Under the pieces are notes generated by a model, which worked only from the letters and a program-made list of their open reading frames with translations, had not been told where the DNA came from and did no database searches. The translations under genes and the position numbers were made by a program. A stretch of 64,000 bases of DNA from Emmonsiellopsis sp. PD_33. Taxonomy: Eukaryota; Ascomycota; Eurotiomycetes; Onygenales; Ajellomycetaceae. Positions 11,872 through 23,950 of the stretch are shown here, one piece after another. The stretch is taken from assembly GCA_032988165.1 (NCBI GenBank), contig JANTQF010000010.1:124001-188000 (forward strand). The letters are read 5' to 3'. Position 1 is the stretch's first letter. Each line of letters begins with the position of its first letter.

Positions 11872-11900
11872 TGGGTTCATGGGTTAGATTTACAACATTA

Positions 11901-12371
11901 CTTCTGAGGAGAGAAGGAGGAGTATAAATGTAGGGAAGCATTCATTTATAGAGAGAGTAGGAGAGGAATTAATCTCAATAACTTCCTCAACAACTTCCTC
12001 AATACATTCAGTAATGATAGGAGTAGTAGTAGGAATTTCATTAGTTTCACCATCAGAATCACCTAAATCATTAGAGGTACTGAAGAATTTGATATCACTG
12101 CTTCCATCCATGATAAATATAATGTGAAATAACATATAGTGGTAGTTCAATTGATTTAATTTGTAGAGGGTAGAGGACAATGTTGTGAGTTGGTGTGGGA
12201 GCTATTCTACTAATAACTAAGCAGTAAGAGATGCAAATAGACCATATATTTCCTGATTAGGCTTAGTGTCTTGGGTTGGGGGGTTGAAATAGACTGCTTA
12301 TTTTTCCCAATTGGGACTAGTGTGAAAAAAGAGGGTGAAATTAGAAAAAGGGGGGGTTGATTTAGCCAAAC
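11901..12371 (-). mobile_element. Mutator-like element copy A, part 3 (right end)
   Basis: Copy A resumes after the hAT-type insertion. 11901-12180 repeats the N-terminal coding part (MDGSSDIKFFS homologue on minus), and 12221-12371 repeats the right terminal inverted repeat of copy B. The element ends at about 12370, where the sequence changes abruptly to GC-balanced host DNA. The BTN1 stop codon lies about 200 bp further on. Confidence 0.8.
12221..12371 (-). repeat. Right terminal inverted repeat of MULE copy A
   Basis: It is collinear with 11719-11871 and ends TTTAGCCAAA, the complement of the TTTGGCTAAA that starts the left repeat of copy B. Confidence 0.8.
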
Positions 12372-12574
12372 TCGCTTGTGACCAGCTTGGTAATATTGGG
12401 AATTGAAATGGGAATGGAAATGGGGGTTGGTTATTTTTCAGTCCAAGATGTAAATTTGGAAATTTAGTCTATCCAGAGCCATGTAAATAAATACCATCCC
12501 GAAATGGTTATAAAAGGAGAGCATCATCTAACAAACAAAAGGGGGAATCGTACATGGATATAACTGACTCCTCT

Positions 12575-14163
12575 CTACAGCATCTTGCAATACCCCCTCC
12601 CCCTCTGAACCTGCCAGTCACACAACCAAACCTCCACCACCATCCCAATCAATCCCGCTACACAGATCCCCCCTGAATCACTCACCGTTGTCGCCCCCAG
12701 CGAAAACTCCCGATCCTCCTTCGGTATCCGGTCTGAAATCTCCGCAAACGTGTTCACATACACCAGTCCGCCCAGCAAGCCTTCCCAGAAGATAATTATA
12801 AAGATGATATATACGCTCGGGATGAAGTCGAACAGAGCATGCAGGATGAGAATGCTGAGGTTGGCGACTTGCAAGAATGAGGGCAGGTAGAGGTTGTGGA
12901 TGCGGAAGAAGGGCGTTGACGAGCGGGAGATGAAGACGCCTACTTGGTAGATGGCGTTGTAGGTTGGGTAGAAAGCGCGGAAGTGTCTGAAGGGTGTTTG
13001 GGCGAGGGGGAAGAGAAGCGTTGGAGAGACGCCTTGGTTGATCGTGTATTCGGCAATGTAGACGAGGAGGAGAGGGAGCATGCTATAGTTTTTTTGGATA
13101 GATTGTTAGTACTATAGATCTGCACAGACCGAACAGCGAAAATCAACTTACAATGGAAAAAACAAGCCCCTCGCCCTCTTCAAATTAACCTTAAAGTGCT
13201 CAAACCAAGACATGTCCCCTCCAACAGAAGCTGGCTTAGAATCCTCTACCGGATCTTCCAAATCCCTACCCAACAGTCCCTCCCTCTCCCCCGCAGCACC
13301 TCCCAGCTCTCTCCTCCGCGCCCGATCTCTTCCCAGCACACTATCCACGTCCAGCTCCTCGCCACCAGAAACAGGCTGATACCCGACCTTGGTCGCATAC
13401 TTCAACGGCCTCAGCGGCAAAATCATAAAAAAGCTCATCAGCATAACCAACGGCAACCCCGCGGAAACCAACAACGTCATCTTGACACTAAACCCAAACG
13501 TCGTCGTGGCCAACGCATATGCACCCGCGCCCACCAGGCCCGCCGCTCCCGTCCCACTGCCCCACGCCGCAAGACTAAACGGGCCGTAGAAATGCGTGAG
13601 GCTTAGAAAGCTCAGTTCCCCGCCGCCGCTGGACAGGCTAGCGCACATCACGCCGACCATTTTGGTAGATATCGGGTTACCGGTGGGGGAATTTGGGACG
13701 TAGGCCGGGGAGAGGGCGATGAGGAGCATCCCGCATGCAGATAGGGCTACGAATATGAAGGTACGGACCGGGTAGGGGATGGCGTGGATGAAGTATGGCG
13801 CGCATAGTTTGAGACAAAAGGATGGGAGGACATCGGCGAGGAGGACGACGCCTTTGGGGACATCGGGGCCGACGAGGTCGAGCGCTGCGGATAGAATTAT
13901 TACGTAGAGGACATTGTTTATGAGGCCTGGGTATCGGAGAGAGTGATGGTTAGCTTTGCGTCTGTAACCTGTAATGTAATGGTGGTGGGGGTGGTGTGAG
14001 GATTGCTGCCGTATTCCTTACCAAATAACCAAAACGCGGTGCAGACTCTTGGATCAGCACCGCTGAACAGGGCCCGGAGCCGTTCACGGAACATTGCCCA
14101 TGAGGAAGAAGGGGCACCAGGGAGAGGGAGCATTGGAGCTTCGATGTTGTTAGAGTCAGGCAT
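12575..14163 (-). CDS. btn1: Btn1/CLN3-family vacuolar membrane protein (battenin)
   Basis: Three exons on the minus strand, 14163-14022, 13926-13152 and 13082-12575, give 474 residues. All phases agree, and the second intron has a TACTAAC branch point. The protein has the hydrophobic multi-pass pattern and CLN3-family blocks: FWLFGLINNVLYVIILSAA near the start, ASLSSGGGELSFLSLTHFYG in the middle and GLLGGLVYVNTF near the end. CLN3/Btn1 proteins sit in the vacuolar/lysosomal membrane and affect vacuolar pH and basic amino-acid homeostasis. A hydrophilic loop of about 80 residues (around 205-285) precedes the second hydrophobic half. The gene ends only about 200 bp from the transposon nest and is intact, with no sign of RIP leakage. 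Confidence 0.93.
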
Positions 14164-17100
14164 GGGAGGGATTCATAGATGGTAAGCTCCGTAGCTGTCC
14201 AAGTTGGAAGAGGGTAACGAGGGAACCTGAAATATTAACAATCAGACCTTCGACTGGTTAGTCAGACTGTTTCTGCCACCATATTCCATCTGTGCGTTCA
14301 TGAGTTGTTGTCGTGGAGGATACAAGCCTCGTCCTCATAAGTTGGGGGAGGTTGATGTTGAAGTTCAAGCTCTGGTTTGTTTCTTATCAGATCCACCGCT
14401 GATCTGATAGCCCGAATCTCGTGACATCCAGAGCCCTAAGAGACCAAAAAGGTGAACTCAACCTCAACGCCTGGCATTGCTTTCTTTCTTATTACACGCC
14501 AATTTCACCACGGCAAACGAAAAACAAAAGCAATATGTTATTATCGTTGCGTACGTGAGGGGATATTTTTCATTTTAAGAGGCCCTCTATGTCTTCGCAC
14601 GGCCAGCGTGATGAACTTGAACCTCGAGCAATCCAACAGAAGGGTTTCTATGAAGCCTTCTAAACCTTCCAAACACTCAACCTTTGAACATTGAAGCTTA
14701 CCTACATAGATCATCACTTGCTCACCGAAAAACCATCTACCAATACTCTAGTAGATATACGTTTTATTCGCTATATTCGGAGCTACTACCATCTACCACT
14801 TATTCCTCCAAAAGATGTAAACCCCGAGAAACCAACACCGCCGCAAACTGCAGCAGACAAGCAGACTTCAGGAACGTCTTGACGCAAGGCGAGATAAGGC
14901 TCAAGAGCTTCAAGATACATTGGAGGTTATACATTACTGTCAATCCCACCCATCACAACCACATCAGCAACCTCAACACAAGGGAGATGGAAAAGACAGA
15001 TCCAGTTCTTCAAACAATTAACCTTCAGGAAGTATTGTTTTTTCTGGATCTACATATCCTGAGGACTGACAGGCGCGTGAAATAAAGTCAACTCTCCAAC
15101 CCCGCGAATGCGCCGTAATCGAGCGGTCTTCACGGCCACTGGGGATCCCCAACGAGGCACAGTTCAATTAAATCCTACTCAAACAAAATATGACAAGAAC
15201 AGCAGACACGTGTTAAAGCCCGCAAGCGCACTACATTATTACCCACAGCAAATCTCTACAGATGTAGAACGATACGGATGTAGCCTGTTCAGTAGGGGGG
15301 GAGGGATATATATCTTATCTTGCACACTCACACTCACATACATATGTAGATCTAGATTCTTCCTCCCCTTATCCAAAGAGATCAGATCACATACCTCTTT
15401 CATTCCGCCAGATGTATGTAAATGCAAGCTTCTAATCCTCCCTTGGCCCACCAGTTTATAGTTTATTCAAGCAACGCTTACCCGCGCATAACATACATAC
15501 CCTACATCTATGCGTGTGTTTCTAAATTTAGTAAGAAACAACCATACATACATACATGCGTACATAACGTAACTACGTTAACTATGCGTGCTACGTAAAC
15601 AATTATTTAACCCACGAACCCCGGTAACCTTAACCTACCAAGGTAGCTACAGACTGCAGTACGTACTCATGCATACCAGTCCCAACCCAACCCAAACAGA
15701 CATGTGCAGCTTGTCACACATACATACACGTACATACACGCAGTGGAGGGAATCTGCGAGCCGGTTCTGAGGGTTCTGCATGTTACACAGGAAGGGTTAG
15801 AAGAACGATGAAAGAAAGAAAGAAGGAAAGAAAGGAATGGTTGTTCGAGGGGCGGTTTGCGTAACGGTAATTATGAGGTGAGGTGAGGTGAGGTTGCATA
15901 GCTTTTGTGAGTGAGATCAGGGGTAGGGGTTTGGGCTAGGTGACAAGATGGCTGGAGAGTGGGTTTGGAAATATAGATATGTCTCTGTTTGTTAGGTTGG
16001 GTAGGTAGGCAGGAAGGTAGGACGTGATTCGGTCCTTGTAACCTTTCTTTTCTTTAAATTTTTTTTTTTTTTTGGTTTCTTGTTTTTGTTATCGTTTTCG
16101 TTTTCGTTGTTTCAGGGCGTGGGAGGCGTGTGATTTCGTTGTGGTTCTCGGGGAGGTAGCCTTCCTCCCCCCCTGTTTGATATGGCGCTCGATTTTATCG
16201 AAAATTGGGGCCACCGGCATATATTATGATAACTAGGCCATTATATCAGAGAGTAAGTAATATGACGCATCACATGAGGTCCGTTCTTCTAGAACAATGT
16301 CAGTCATTCATAGCGGTTTCAATTTTCCCCAAAAGCCAGCGGGGAACCCGATAAAAGCCGAAAAAAAAAGTTGTATGCAACAGAAGGTGATAATTCGTGG
16401 AGTAGACGAAAACAACACCTCCTTATATATCCACCGGTCAAGGGGGATTCGGGGGGGCGGGAGAGGTTGTGACATGGATAGACAGACGGCGTGTAACTTA
16501 AACTTGTCTGGCAGCTAATGCATGCTCGCTTTTGTTCCTTTCTCCTTGTTACCCTCCCCAATTTCGTCTGTGGCGGCAGGGAAGTGTGTCGGGATATTTC
16601 CTCTTTTGTTTTCGAGATTTGATATTTCTTGTGCGGTCCTTTCGATTCGAGAGGGATACAATATCGTTTTATCCCGACTTTTGGAGAATTTTAGAAGCCC
16701 CGATGTTTTTTATTAGACTGTTGGGTTGAATCGGCCATCAGAGAGCCGAGAAATATTCTGGAGTCCAGTGAATATTTGAATCCAAGGCAGGAAAGGAATG
16801 TGGGATTTCCATCGTCTTCTGACGTACATATTCATCGGATACCAGATCCGCAGCGCGGATCCTAGAAACGGGCGTCATTGCCTTAATACACTTAGGCATA
16901 ATAGTAGGTAAAAGAACGAAACGATAGAATGTTAAGTGATGGAGGGGTTCGGGATAACAACGAATCAGGGGAACCTGAGGCCTCGAGATTGGGCATCGTT
17001 TGGGAGGGGCTCGAGCTGGAATATGACTTGCATCAGCCAGCTGCGCGATAATATGATTGAAGAAACGTAGTCTAATATCATGGATTTCTAACCTGCACAT

Positions 17101-18686
17101 ATCCCAAGGAAGCTAGACGCGAACACCTTGCGTGCTTATTGCAGAAAGACAGTGGGAAGCCATAAAGCCCACCGCAAAAAATAAATGTTCCAAAGAGGGG
17201 CAAAAAAAAAACCCTGAACTTACTAGCGAGCACGAGCAGGGTTCTCGCGGAGCTGACCGTGCTGCGTGCCTTGCCCCTGCAAGCTGGCTGGATATTGATG
17301 AATGGAAATGTTTATTTCAGCCGAAACGCCCGAATATTTATATCCAATCGTGAGGTGAGGAGCGGGCCGGAAATGCCTGCCTGGGCCGTGAGCAAACTCC
17401 AAGCTTTGAGTTACCCTGTTTTATTTGGGGAGTGGGCGGTTGAGGTTGCATGTCGTCAAATGTGCTTATGCGTGATTTGCGTATCAAACCTTTCCCTTGA
17501 TTTATTGGGCACTATGCATCGGGCTCGAAGGAAATATGATAGCGCAGGGAGAATATTTTGTAGTTGATGGCGCCAGAAAAAAACTGGCTGGTGCGCGGAA
17601 TTATATAAAGCTTCCTCCAGCGCGGAGTAACTAGATCAGAAAGCAGGCCAATAGACTCTTCGTTATTTGGTACGCATCCGTGTCGTCGTATGCTGCACCA
17701 TGTACCGTGTCATGTAAAAAGGAGCTGTGTATCCATGGGACGGCTGTCCCACAAGCTTGCCCCTAGTCCCCTTATTCAAACTTTATTGGTACCTTTTAGC
17801 ATTCCTTTTTCCCCCTTCCTGGCATCCCAGCGTGAAGGTAGCCGAAGTTGCGAAATGAAAAATAAGAGTCGTCAATCGTGAGGAATATATTAAGAATAAC
17901 CGGCGTTAGGTATATATAAATCAATATCCATGCATCCTTCCTCTTGTGTGGTTACGGAGGCGGCTGATCAGTCTCCTTCATGTAGATTTTTTAGGTGCCG
18001 ATGTGAGGAGACATCATTACCAAGTGTGGAGAAGGTTGGAAAATCCCCAACCCTGGCGCAGAGTCACAGCGAACCCTTTTCACGCTACTGCTGCGCGCTC
18101 GGCATGGAGTGGCACAATCGCCGCTTGTTGCTTTTTCCCCACCGTCATTAACTCAGGAATCCTGGGCGCTGACTCGCTCCTGTCGGTCCCAGTCCGGATT
18201 GTCGACTCCATCGATGCTGACCCTGGGAAGTGGTTGGCTGCTAAATAGTTAGCAGGGATGGGCCCAGACACGTTAACCGGTAGTCTGTTGTTTGGTCCCA
18301 CCGCCCGCGAAAATTGAGGAAGCCCTGTCGCATGCTTGGGCTCCCGCTTTTTCTGGCTTTTGGCGCGGTTGGAATGGAGGTGTAGCGTCACGGAGAGGTA
18401 ATCTGCCGCTAGCCATCATCATCACCGTTTCTTTTTTTCCCTTCATCTCCTGTCAAACTTTCTCACCACCACAACCGTTCCCTGTCGACACCATCGTGAG
18501 GCCGACCAAGCTCGCCAGCGCCCGTCCCTTTTTGTTTTCTGAGCCTTACTCCACAACAAGCGATCGTTTTCGATCGTCTTATTTCGTGTTGTTCTCATGC
18601 TGTCCTCGCTAGCTTGAGCGCCCTCGGATTTTGCACCTGAAACTATAAACGAAGCTTCTGGGCGATCGTGTCGACGCATCCCAACA
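14164..18686. other. Gene-free stretch between BTN1 and RXT3
   Basis: This stretch spans 4.5 kb with no convincing gene: all open frames are short, without splice-linked continuity or recognisable motifs. It holds TACA/ACGT-rich microsatellite-like DNA (15480-15760), GAGGT repeats (about 15870-15893), a T-run (about 16060) and a purine-rich tract. The two flanking genes are divergent, so it must contain both promoters and leaders. The RXT3 leader is probably the pyrimidine-rich part from about 18420. A long leader or a non-coding RNA is possible but not shown. Confidence 0.5.
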
Positions 18687-21600
18687 ATGGATCCCCAACA
18701 CCCACACCACCAACCCTTTGGCCGTCCATCGACATTTGGCGGGCCTCCAGAAGCCCGAAACCCTCCCCTACCGCCGCGTCTATTAGGTCCCGGCTCGTTG
18801 CCGCCAAATGGACGATCCCCAGCACCATACGACCCTCTAGGTCGACGAGAAACCGACCTCACACCGCGAGCTCCTCCGCCTCCGCCTTCTTTGGGCTACC
18901 CGTCGAATTCCTACCACCATGAGATCGTCTCACACCCGAAACCCTCCCAATCACCTGGTCCCTTCGCGTCGTCGCTGCGCCCAGACCCGCCCTCAGGGTA
19001 CCATTCTCGACAGTCGAGTCGCGGGTCGATTATAAAGCATGGTGAGGGAGGGACGAAGGAGCAGAATAGCATATATCGCGAAGGTAAGGGAATAATTGTG
19101 TGTTTATCTCCATACTCATGATAGCACGTACGCGTGGATGCCATCCGGCCGTACTTGCGACCGGTGGATGGTGGTATATACTCTGGATTTTGTCCCCCCT
19201 GGGCCGGTGAGTGTAGCCAGGAAACGGGATACCGCAGCAGGCACACGCATTCCAGAGACAAGTGCTGTGTGGACGCGGACTGGGGGACACCACGCTCGCT
19301 GTCCAACACCAGAGGCTGGGACGACTGGACGCAGAATGTCTGCCATCCTGTGTCCTCCAGCCGAGATGTCGATGTTGATGTCGATGTTGATGTTGATATA
19401 CTTCCTCCCTCAGAGCCGCATGCTGCCTCAGGCCTCCCAGGCTTGGCACGCTAGCCGCATCGGGCCGGGGCTCTGGATGCGGGCGGGAACGCTAACCGGA
19501 TTAAGGTTGCGGAGCTTTCCCGTTTCGACGCTAGCGCGCTCGGGCTTTTTCAGCCGGGTCCCGTGACCTGCAGCGCCATCAGCTGCGTCGCGTTTCAACA
19601 TCTCCAACTTCCAGACTCCCTGGCTGACTTCGTGATGCACAGCGCCGCCGCCGCCACCGCCCTCGTCCACCATGTCGCGGGATCTATCGCACCACTCGCA
19701 GCCCTTCGACACCGCCAGACGCCGCTCGCTGGGCAGTAATGGCAGCCCCCCTGTCTATCCTGGTGAGTCGCCCTGTTCTTGCGCATCCGCGCCGCCGTTG
19801 GTGAAGCGGCAATTGCAGTGATCGCAAACGAGAGTCACTGGCGACAATGGCATAGAAGCGTATCCGCTGAGATGCTTGCGCCTCGCTGTTTGCCTCGTGG
19901 AATCGTGATGGACAAGAACCCGTTTTGACGTGTCGAGCTTCTGTTCCCCAGCTAACTAGAGGTTATAGCGTCAGGCCATCTCGACCACCAAGGTAGCCAA
20001 CAACCAGCTCCGCCCCCGTCGTCATATAACAACCGCCAAATGCTTCCTCCGTCCTCGCCCCAACATTACCACCCCCGTGGGGCCCCGATTGCTCCGCCTC
20101 CGCCTCCCGCGCCGCCCTCGTTTGCCCCCCGTGAGCCGCCTCAGCCCTCCGCACATCGACCAGGGAGTAGCATGTCGATATCGTCAATGCTAGGATCAGA
20201 TGCCGATCGCCCATCTCGAGATAATGGTCCATCGTCCCTCTACAGCAGATCTTCCGCGCCTTCCCTTCCGTCTGGCTCCCATGGACCATCAGGGGCGATG
20301 TCACCTCCCTCTGCCCCGTCCAGACAACCGTCTTCCGACTTCCCCCCTTTGAGACGGTCTCATACCCCTGACAGAGGCTTGTTTTCAAAGCCACAAGCCC
20401 CGCGCCCGTACCGTTCGAGTTCGGGAGGAGCTTCACAAAACCAACCGCCAGCCCCTCAGGACGATGGACCGCGGTTTGGTAGCTTATCGCGGGCGCACGG
20501 TCCGTCTATCTACGGAGAAAAGCCACAGCAGGCGCAGCACTCTCCGTCTGGGCCATTTGGTGAATCTTCGTACAGCCAGGATAGACGTGTAAGTCTGGGT
20601 GGTCCAATACAACGACCCAGCAGCCAGCCGCAGTCGGAGGAGCCTCCGCCGAGAAGATCGCTATTCAGTCCTATCTCAAGACCAGCACCAGGCTTTGGCG
20701 AGGCTCCACCAAAGGGGCCTGAGTCACAACGAATGGGTTCGGGATATCCAGGTCCTGAACCATCCCAGACGCAGCCAAGGTACGGTCTGCCACCCCAAGA
20801 ACGCCGTGGCCACGAACCGTTGAACCGTGACCAAGAACCCTCTGGTCCGCTACCTCAAGATACAAGGCCACAACAATCGAGGTTTGGTTCGCATTTCGGC
20901 GAACGGGAGCCAGAAAGACCACGTCCATCCTGGGGGGATTCCGCCATCCAGCGTCTTTCTCCAGAAGCCACTCGCCTCCCTGCCACTGAGCCTTCCTCCG
21001 GGTATGGGTTCGGTATGCAGAGCTACACAAAATCTCTTGGCTCGCAGCTAGGTGGACCTCGATCAGTTCCTGGACCCCATATGCAACAAAGACATGAACC
21101 CGCGCCCCAGAACGAATCTGCAGCTGGTTTGAGCAAATTCCATCAACCTTCTCGAATGTTTTCACCTACCCCCGGTTCTTCATCGTTCCGACCGTCGTTT
21201 AACGGTGGCCAAGGCGAAGAACCGAAGGGCAAAGGTAGTGAGGAACCTTATCCGCACCGTAGTCTTGTTAACATAAGTGCGGAGAGCAAGCGAGAAGGAC
21301 GAGTATCGCCACTCCCGCAAGCTGTGCAGGGGGCGCAGGCACAGATAATTGGACCTGCGGAAGAGGCTGGCATCAAGAGTGAACTTGGGCGTGTTTTCTC
21401 TGGGATCGGAAGCGGTGTTGGCGTTTCTGCAGCAAGCCATCCTGGGAGCGGTTCGTCTACCCCTATGGGATCAAGCCCATTCAAGCGAGATAACCTCACG
21501 GCGCGCTCAGTGGGTGCTGAGGGGATCGACGGCGCCACGCCAACATCGAAACCTAGGGTTAGCTCTGGGCCCGGACCAGGCCGGCGTGGTAGAAAACCGA

Positions 21601-22986
21601 AAGAAGATGACGGTAAAGCTGAGGGGGAGAATGGGGCGCCGACAACGACATCTGGGCGTGGTCGAAGGCCTCGACATGTCCACCACCACCACCATGGTCA
21701 TCAGTAAGTCTAACCCATGTATGATATGTACAAATTTACATTTTGACTAACTTTCGCCGAGTCATCACCACCATAGGCATAAGCTTGACGATGAGACTTC
21801 TGGGGCTGTCGCCCTACCCCAAAACGTGCCCGGCGCGACCGGATTCCGACGATCCCCTATTCCATCTGAAGGCCCTGTTGTCTCTCCTGCAGCTGTTGGC
21901 GCACATCATCATCACCATCATCATCACCACCACCACCATGTACCACGATCTGCTGCTACTGCCAGCTCATCAGCAGTCCCCGCCCCTACTCCTGCCCTGC
22001 CACTGCGAGAGTATAGTACTGCCGTTAATTTACAGCCCCTGCTCAGGAGCGTTGCACATAAGCCCCGATATCATCTCGGTTCTACTCTCTACGCCCCCAA
22101 GATCGGAGTACCTACATCTAGAGCGTCACCCGAAAGTTCGAAATTCGGATACGTCAGTACTCCGGTTCCCATTCCTCGGTTCGATGGCAAGGAAAACTGC
22201 ACCTATACAATCCGCGTGCCGCGATTCCGAATCGATGCTGCACATAGAGAAGAGATATGTGCACGGCGGGCGCTCTGGGGAACGGGCGTATATACCGACG
22301 ACTCGGACCCCGTCGCAGCGGCGATTCATTCCGGGTTCATCCGTGGAGAATGGGGCGAGGACGTCGACGTATCCATGCTCGATCTAGAGATCAAAGAACA
22401 ACACCAGCACGCGCCGCAAGCCAAAAACGGCACAACGGCCAAGTTCACCACTACCACCACCACACCCTCCCTAGACGCCGAATCGACCCTCAAACCCAAA
22501 CCAACCCCGCAAGCACAACAACCATCCACAGAAAAATCCGACGCCGCCAAATCCAAATCCAAATCCAAACCCAAAACCCCCCCGGTCCCCCCTCCAGGCA
22601 AAGACCTACACATCACGCTCCTCATCCTCCCCACGCTCGAACGGTACGACTCGACGGTAATGTACGGGCTCAAGTCGCGGTCATGGGGCGACAACCATGA
22701 CGGGATGAGCTTTAAGGTCGAGCGCATCGAGTGGGTGGACGAGGGGGCGTCCAAGGGAGAGGAACGGGGCGGCGAGGCGCGACGGAAGCGGCTGAGGAGC
22801 ATGATGCGGTCTGGAAGGATCTGTACGCCGAATGGGCTGCAGGGACGGGGAGGGGTGGAGTTGCACCGAGCGAAGACGGGGGGGATGAGTATGGGGCGAA
22901 TGGATATGAATATGAATATGAATGGGGGAGAGGGGAGTGGGGGGGTGACGGTGGCGACGGCGAAGGTGGTTGAGGGGGTATCTTGA
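18687..22986 (+). CDS. rxt3: Rxt3 homologue, Rpd3L histone-deacetylase complex subunit
   Basis: Four exons, 18687-19083, 19643-19762, 19969-21703 and 21777-22986, join in phase to 1153 residues. Introns 2 and 3 have clear CTAAC-type branch points. Intron 1 (559 bp) is unusually long, and its borders are inferred from phase and the CACAG acceptor. The first 870 residues are Pro/Ser/Gln-rich and disordered. A run of about 12 His residues lies near residue 795. Residues about 875-1075 hold the Rxt3 domain: PVPIPRFDGKENCTYTIRVP, the ICARRALWGTGVYTDDSDPV block and MYGLKSRSWGDNHDGMSFKV. Rxt3 is a subunit of the yeast large Rpd3 histone deacetylase complex. The C-terminal tail is Gly/Met-rich. Exon 1 and the domain are secure. 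A further small exon within intron 1 cannot be excluded. Confidence 0.9.
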
Positions 22987-23422
22987 GAGAGATGTGGTTG
23001 GTTTTTTCTTTCTTTCTTTCTATTTTTCCTGTTTTATTTCTCTATATATGCTGTTTTTAATTTGATATTTCCCTGAGCGTGTTACATTAGGTATCTGATA
23101 CTGGGTTGGTTGTTTAATTTGATATTGTTTGATTACTACCTACTGTCTACTGTCTGCTTGAGGTTTGTATTGTTTATTTGCTTGCTGGTGTAGTTATATA
23201 TGTAGGTAGTCCAGACTGATGAGCTCATTTCATTATCTACATGCGGTTTATCTCCTTATTAGTGACAGATACCCACCTCAATCACGAGCAGTACCCAGCT
23301 CCCCTGTTAAATTCCAAGAAACGTCAGAAGCTCCATTTGCAGCTATCCACCTCCTATTTCACAATGAAATAACCAAAATAATAAAATAAGACGTGATGTC
23401 ATGTGACCGGGGTGCCAAACAG

Positions 23423-23428
23423 CCGAGG
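23423..23428 (-). promoter_or_regulatory. CCTCGG-type fatty-acid response site
   Basis: CCGAGG on plus is CCTCGG on minus, the core recognised by FarA/FarB (CTF1-type) regulators at fatty-acid-induced genes of Aspergillus. It lies about 530 bp upstream of the carnitine acetyltransferase start. One hexamer alone is weak evidence. Confidence 0.4.
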
Positions 23429-23788
23429 CACTCGGTGATTCCGAAGACGACGAGGCCGGCGGTGAGAGAATGACCGAAGAGCCGGCGGGAGATATAGAAA
23501 ATAAAATATTTGACGGGCAGTGAGGTGTTGGAGAATAGGAGACGGGGAGCTGTCTAGAGTAACTAAGGGGTCAACGGGGGGATAGGTAGTATCTGATACT
23601 ATACTAGATATCCCATACGTAGAGCAGCCCTCTGTCTCTCGAATACGTATCTGTGCCTGTATTTATCTACTCAATTCAACAGAGAAAGAACCAGAGCCCA
23701 GCAACAGCAGAGCACCCATAGCAGGTACATGTCCGCGCATACAATCTGCCGTGGCGGGGCAGGTACCAGCCATGCATCCCTGCACTAG

Positions 23789-23794
23789 CCGAGG
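23789..23794 (-). promoter_or_regulatory. Second CCTCGG-type site
   Basis: This is the same hexamer in the same orientation, about 160 bp upstream of the start codon. Two copies in this promoter fit the known fatty-acid induction of this gene class. Confidence 0.45.
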
Positions 23795-23950
23795 GACAAC
23801 CATCCGCAATTTATTTCTGCCGCCCGGCTTCATCTCTCTCCATCCCGTCCTCTCTCTCTCTCTCTCTGCTCTCTTTTATATTGCCCTCGCCGCGCCCTGA
23901 CTCTGCTGTCTCCCTCGCCGTCTCCCTCGCCTGCTCTACTGATTTTTGGG

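Larger units (their letters stand above)
8606..11900. mobile_element. Non-autonomous hAT-type element, split by Mutator-like copy B
   Basis: The two sides of the insertion are the identical 8-bp sequence CTTCTGAG (8598-8605 and 11901-11908), a hAT-length duplication. The ends are short inverted repeats: TAGTGTTGT at left, and TAATGTTGT as the complement of the right end. Without the Mutator-like copy inside it (9025-11871 plus one duplicated target) the element is only about 440 bp and encodes nothing. Its body is full of subterminal CGGGTTT / AAACCCG repeats and AGGCCTAG palindromes. It is GC-richer than its surroundings. The family call rests on TSD length, terminus and repeat style only. 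Confidence 0.7.
22987..23950. other. RXT3 terminator and carnitine acetyltransferase promoter
   Basis: There is no gene here. Just after the RXT3 stop the DNA is T-rich (TTTTTTCTTTCTTTCT, then TTTTATTTC), as in a fungal 3' UTR. Two CCGAGG hexamers (23423 and 23789) and a CT-rich run (about 23850-23870) close to the start codon suit a promoter and leader. Confidence 0.6.

Noticed and set aside
16738..17100. 120-codon minus-strand frame in the BTN1-RXT3 interval
   Set aside because: It has no motif, signal peptide, splice partner or plausible promoter context. The length is within chance for this base composition.
19084..19642. Open frames inside the first RXT3 intron, including a GATGTC repeat read as Asp-Val
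   Set aside because: No frame joins both neighbours in phase with good splice sites, while direct splicing of 19083 to 19643 restores the frame exactly.
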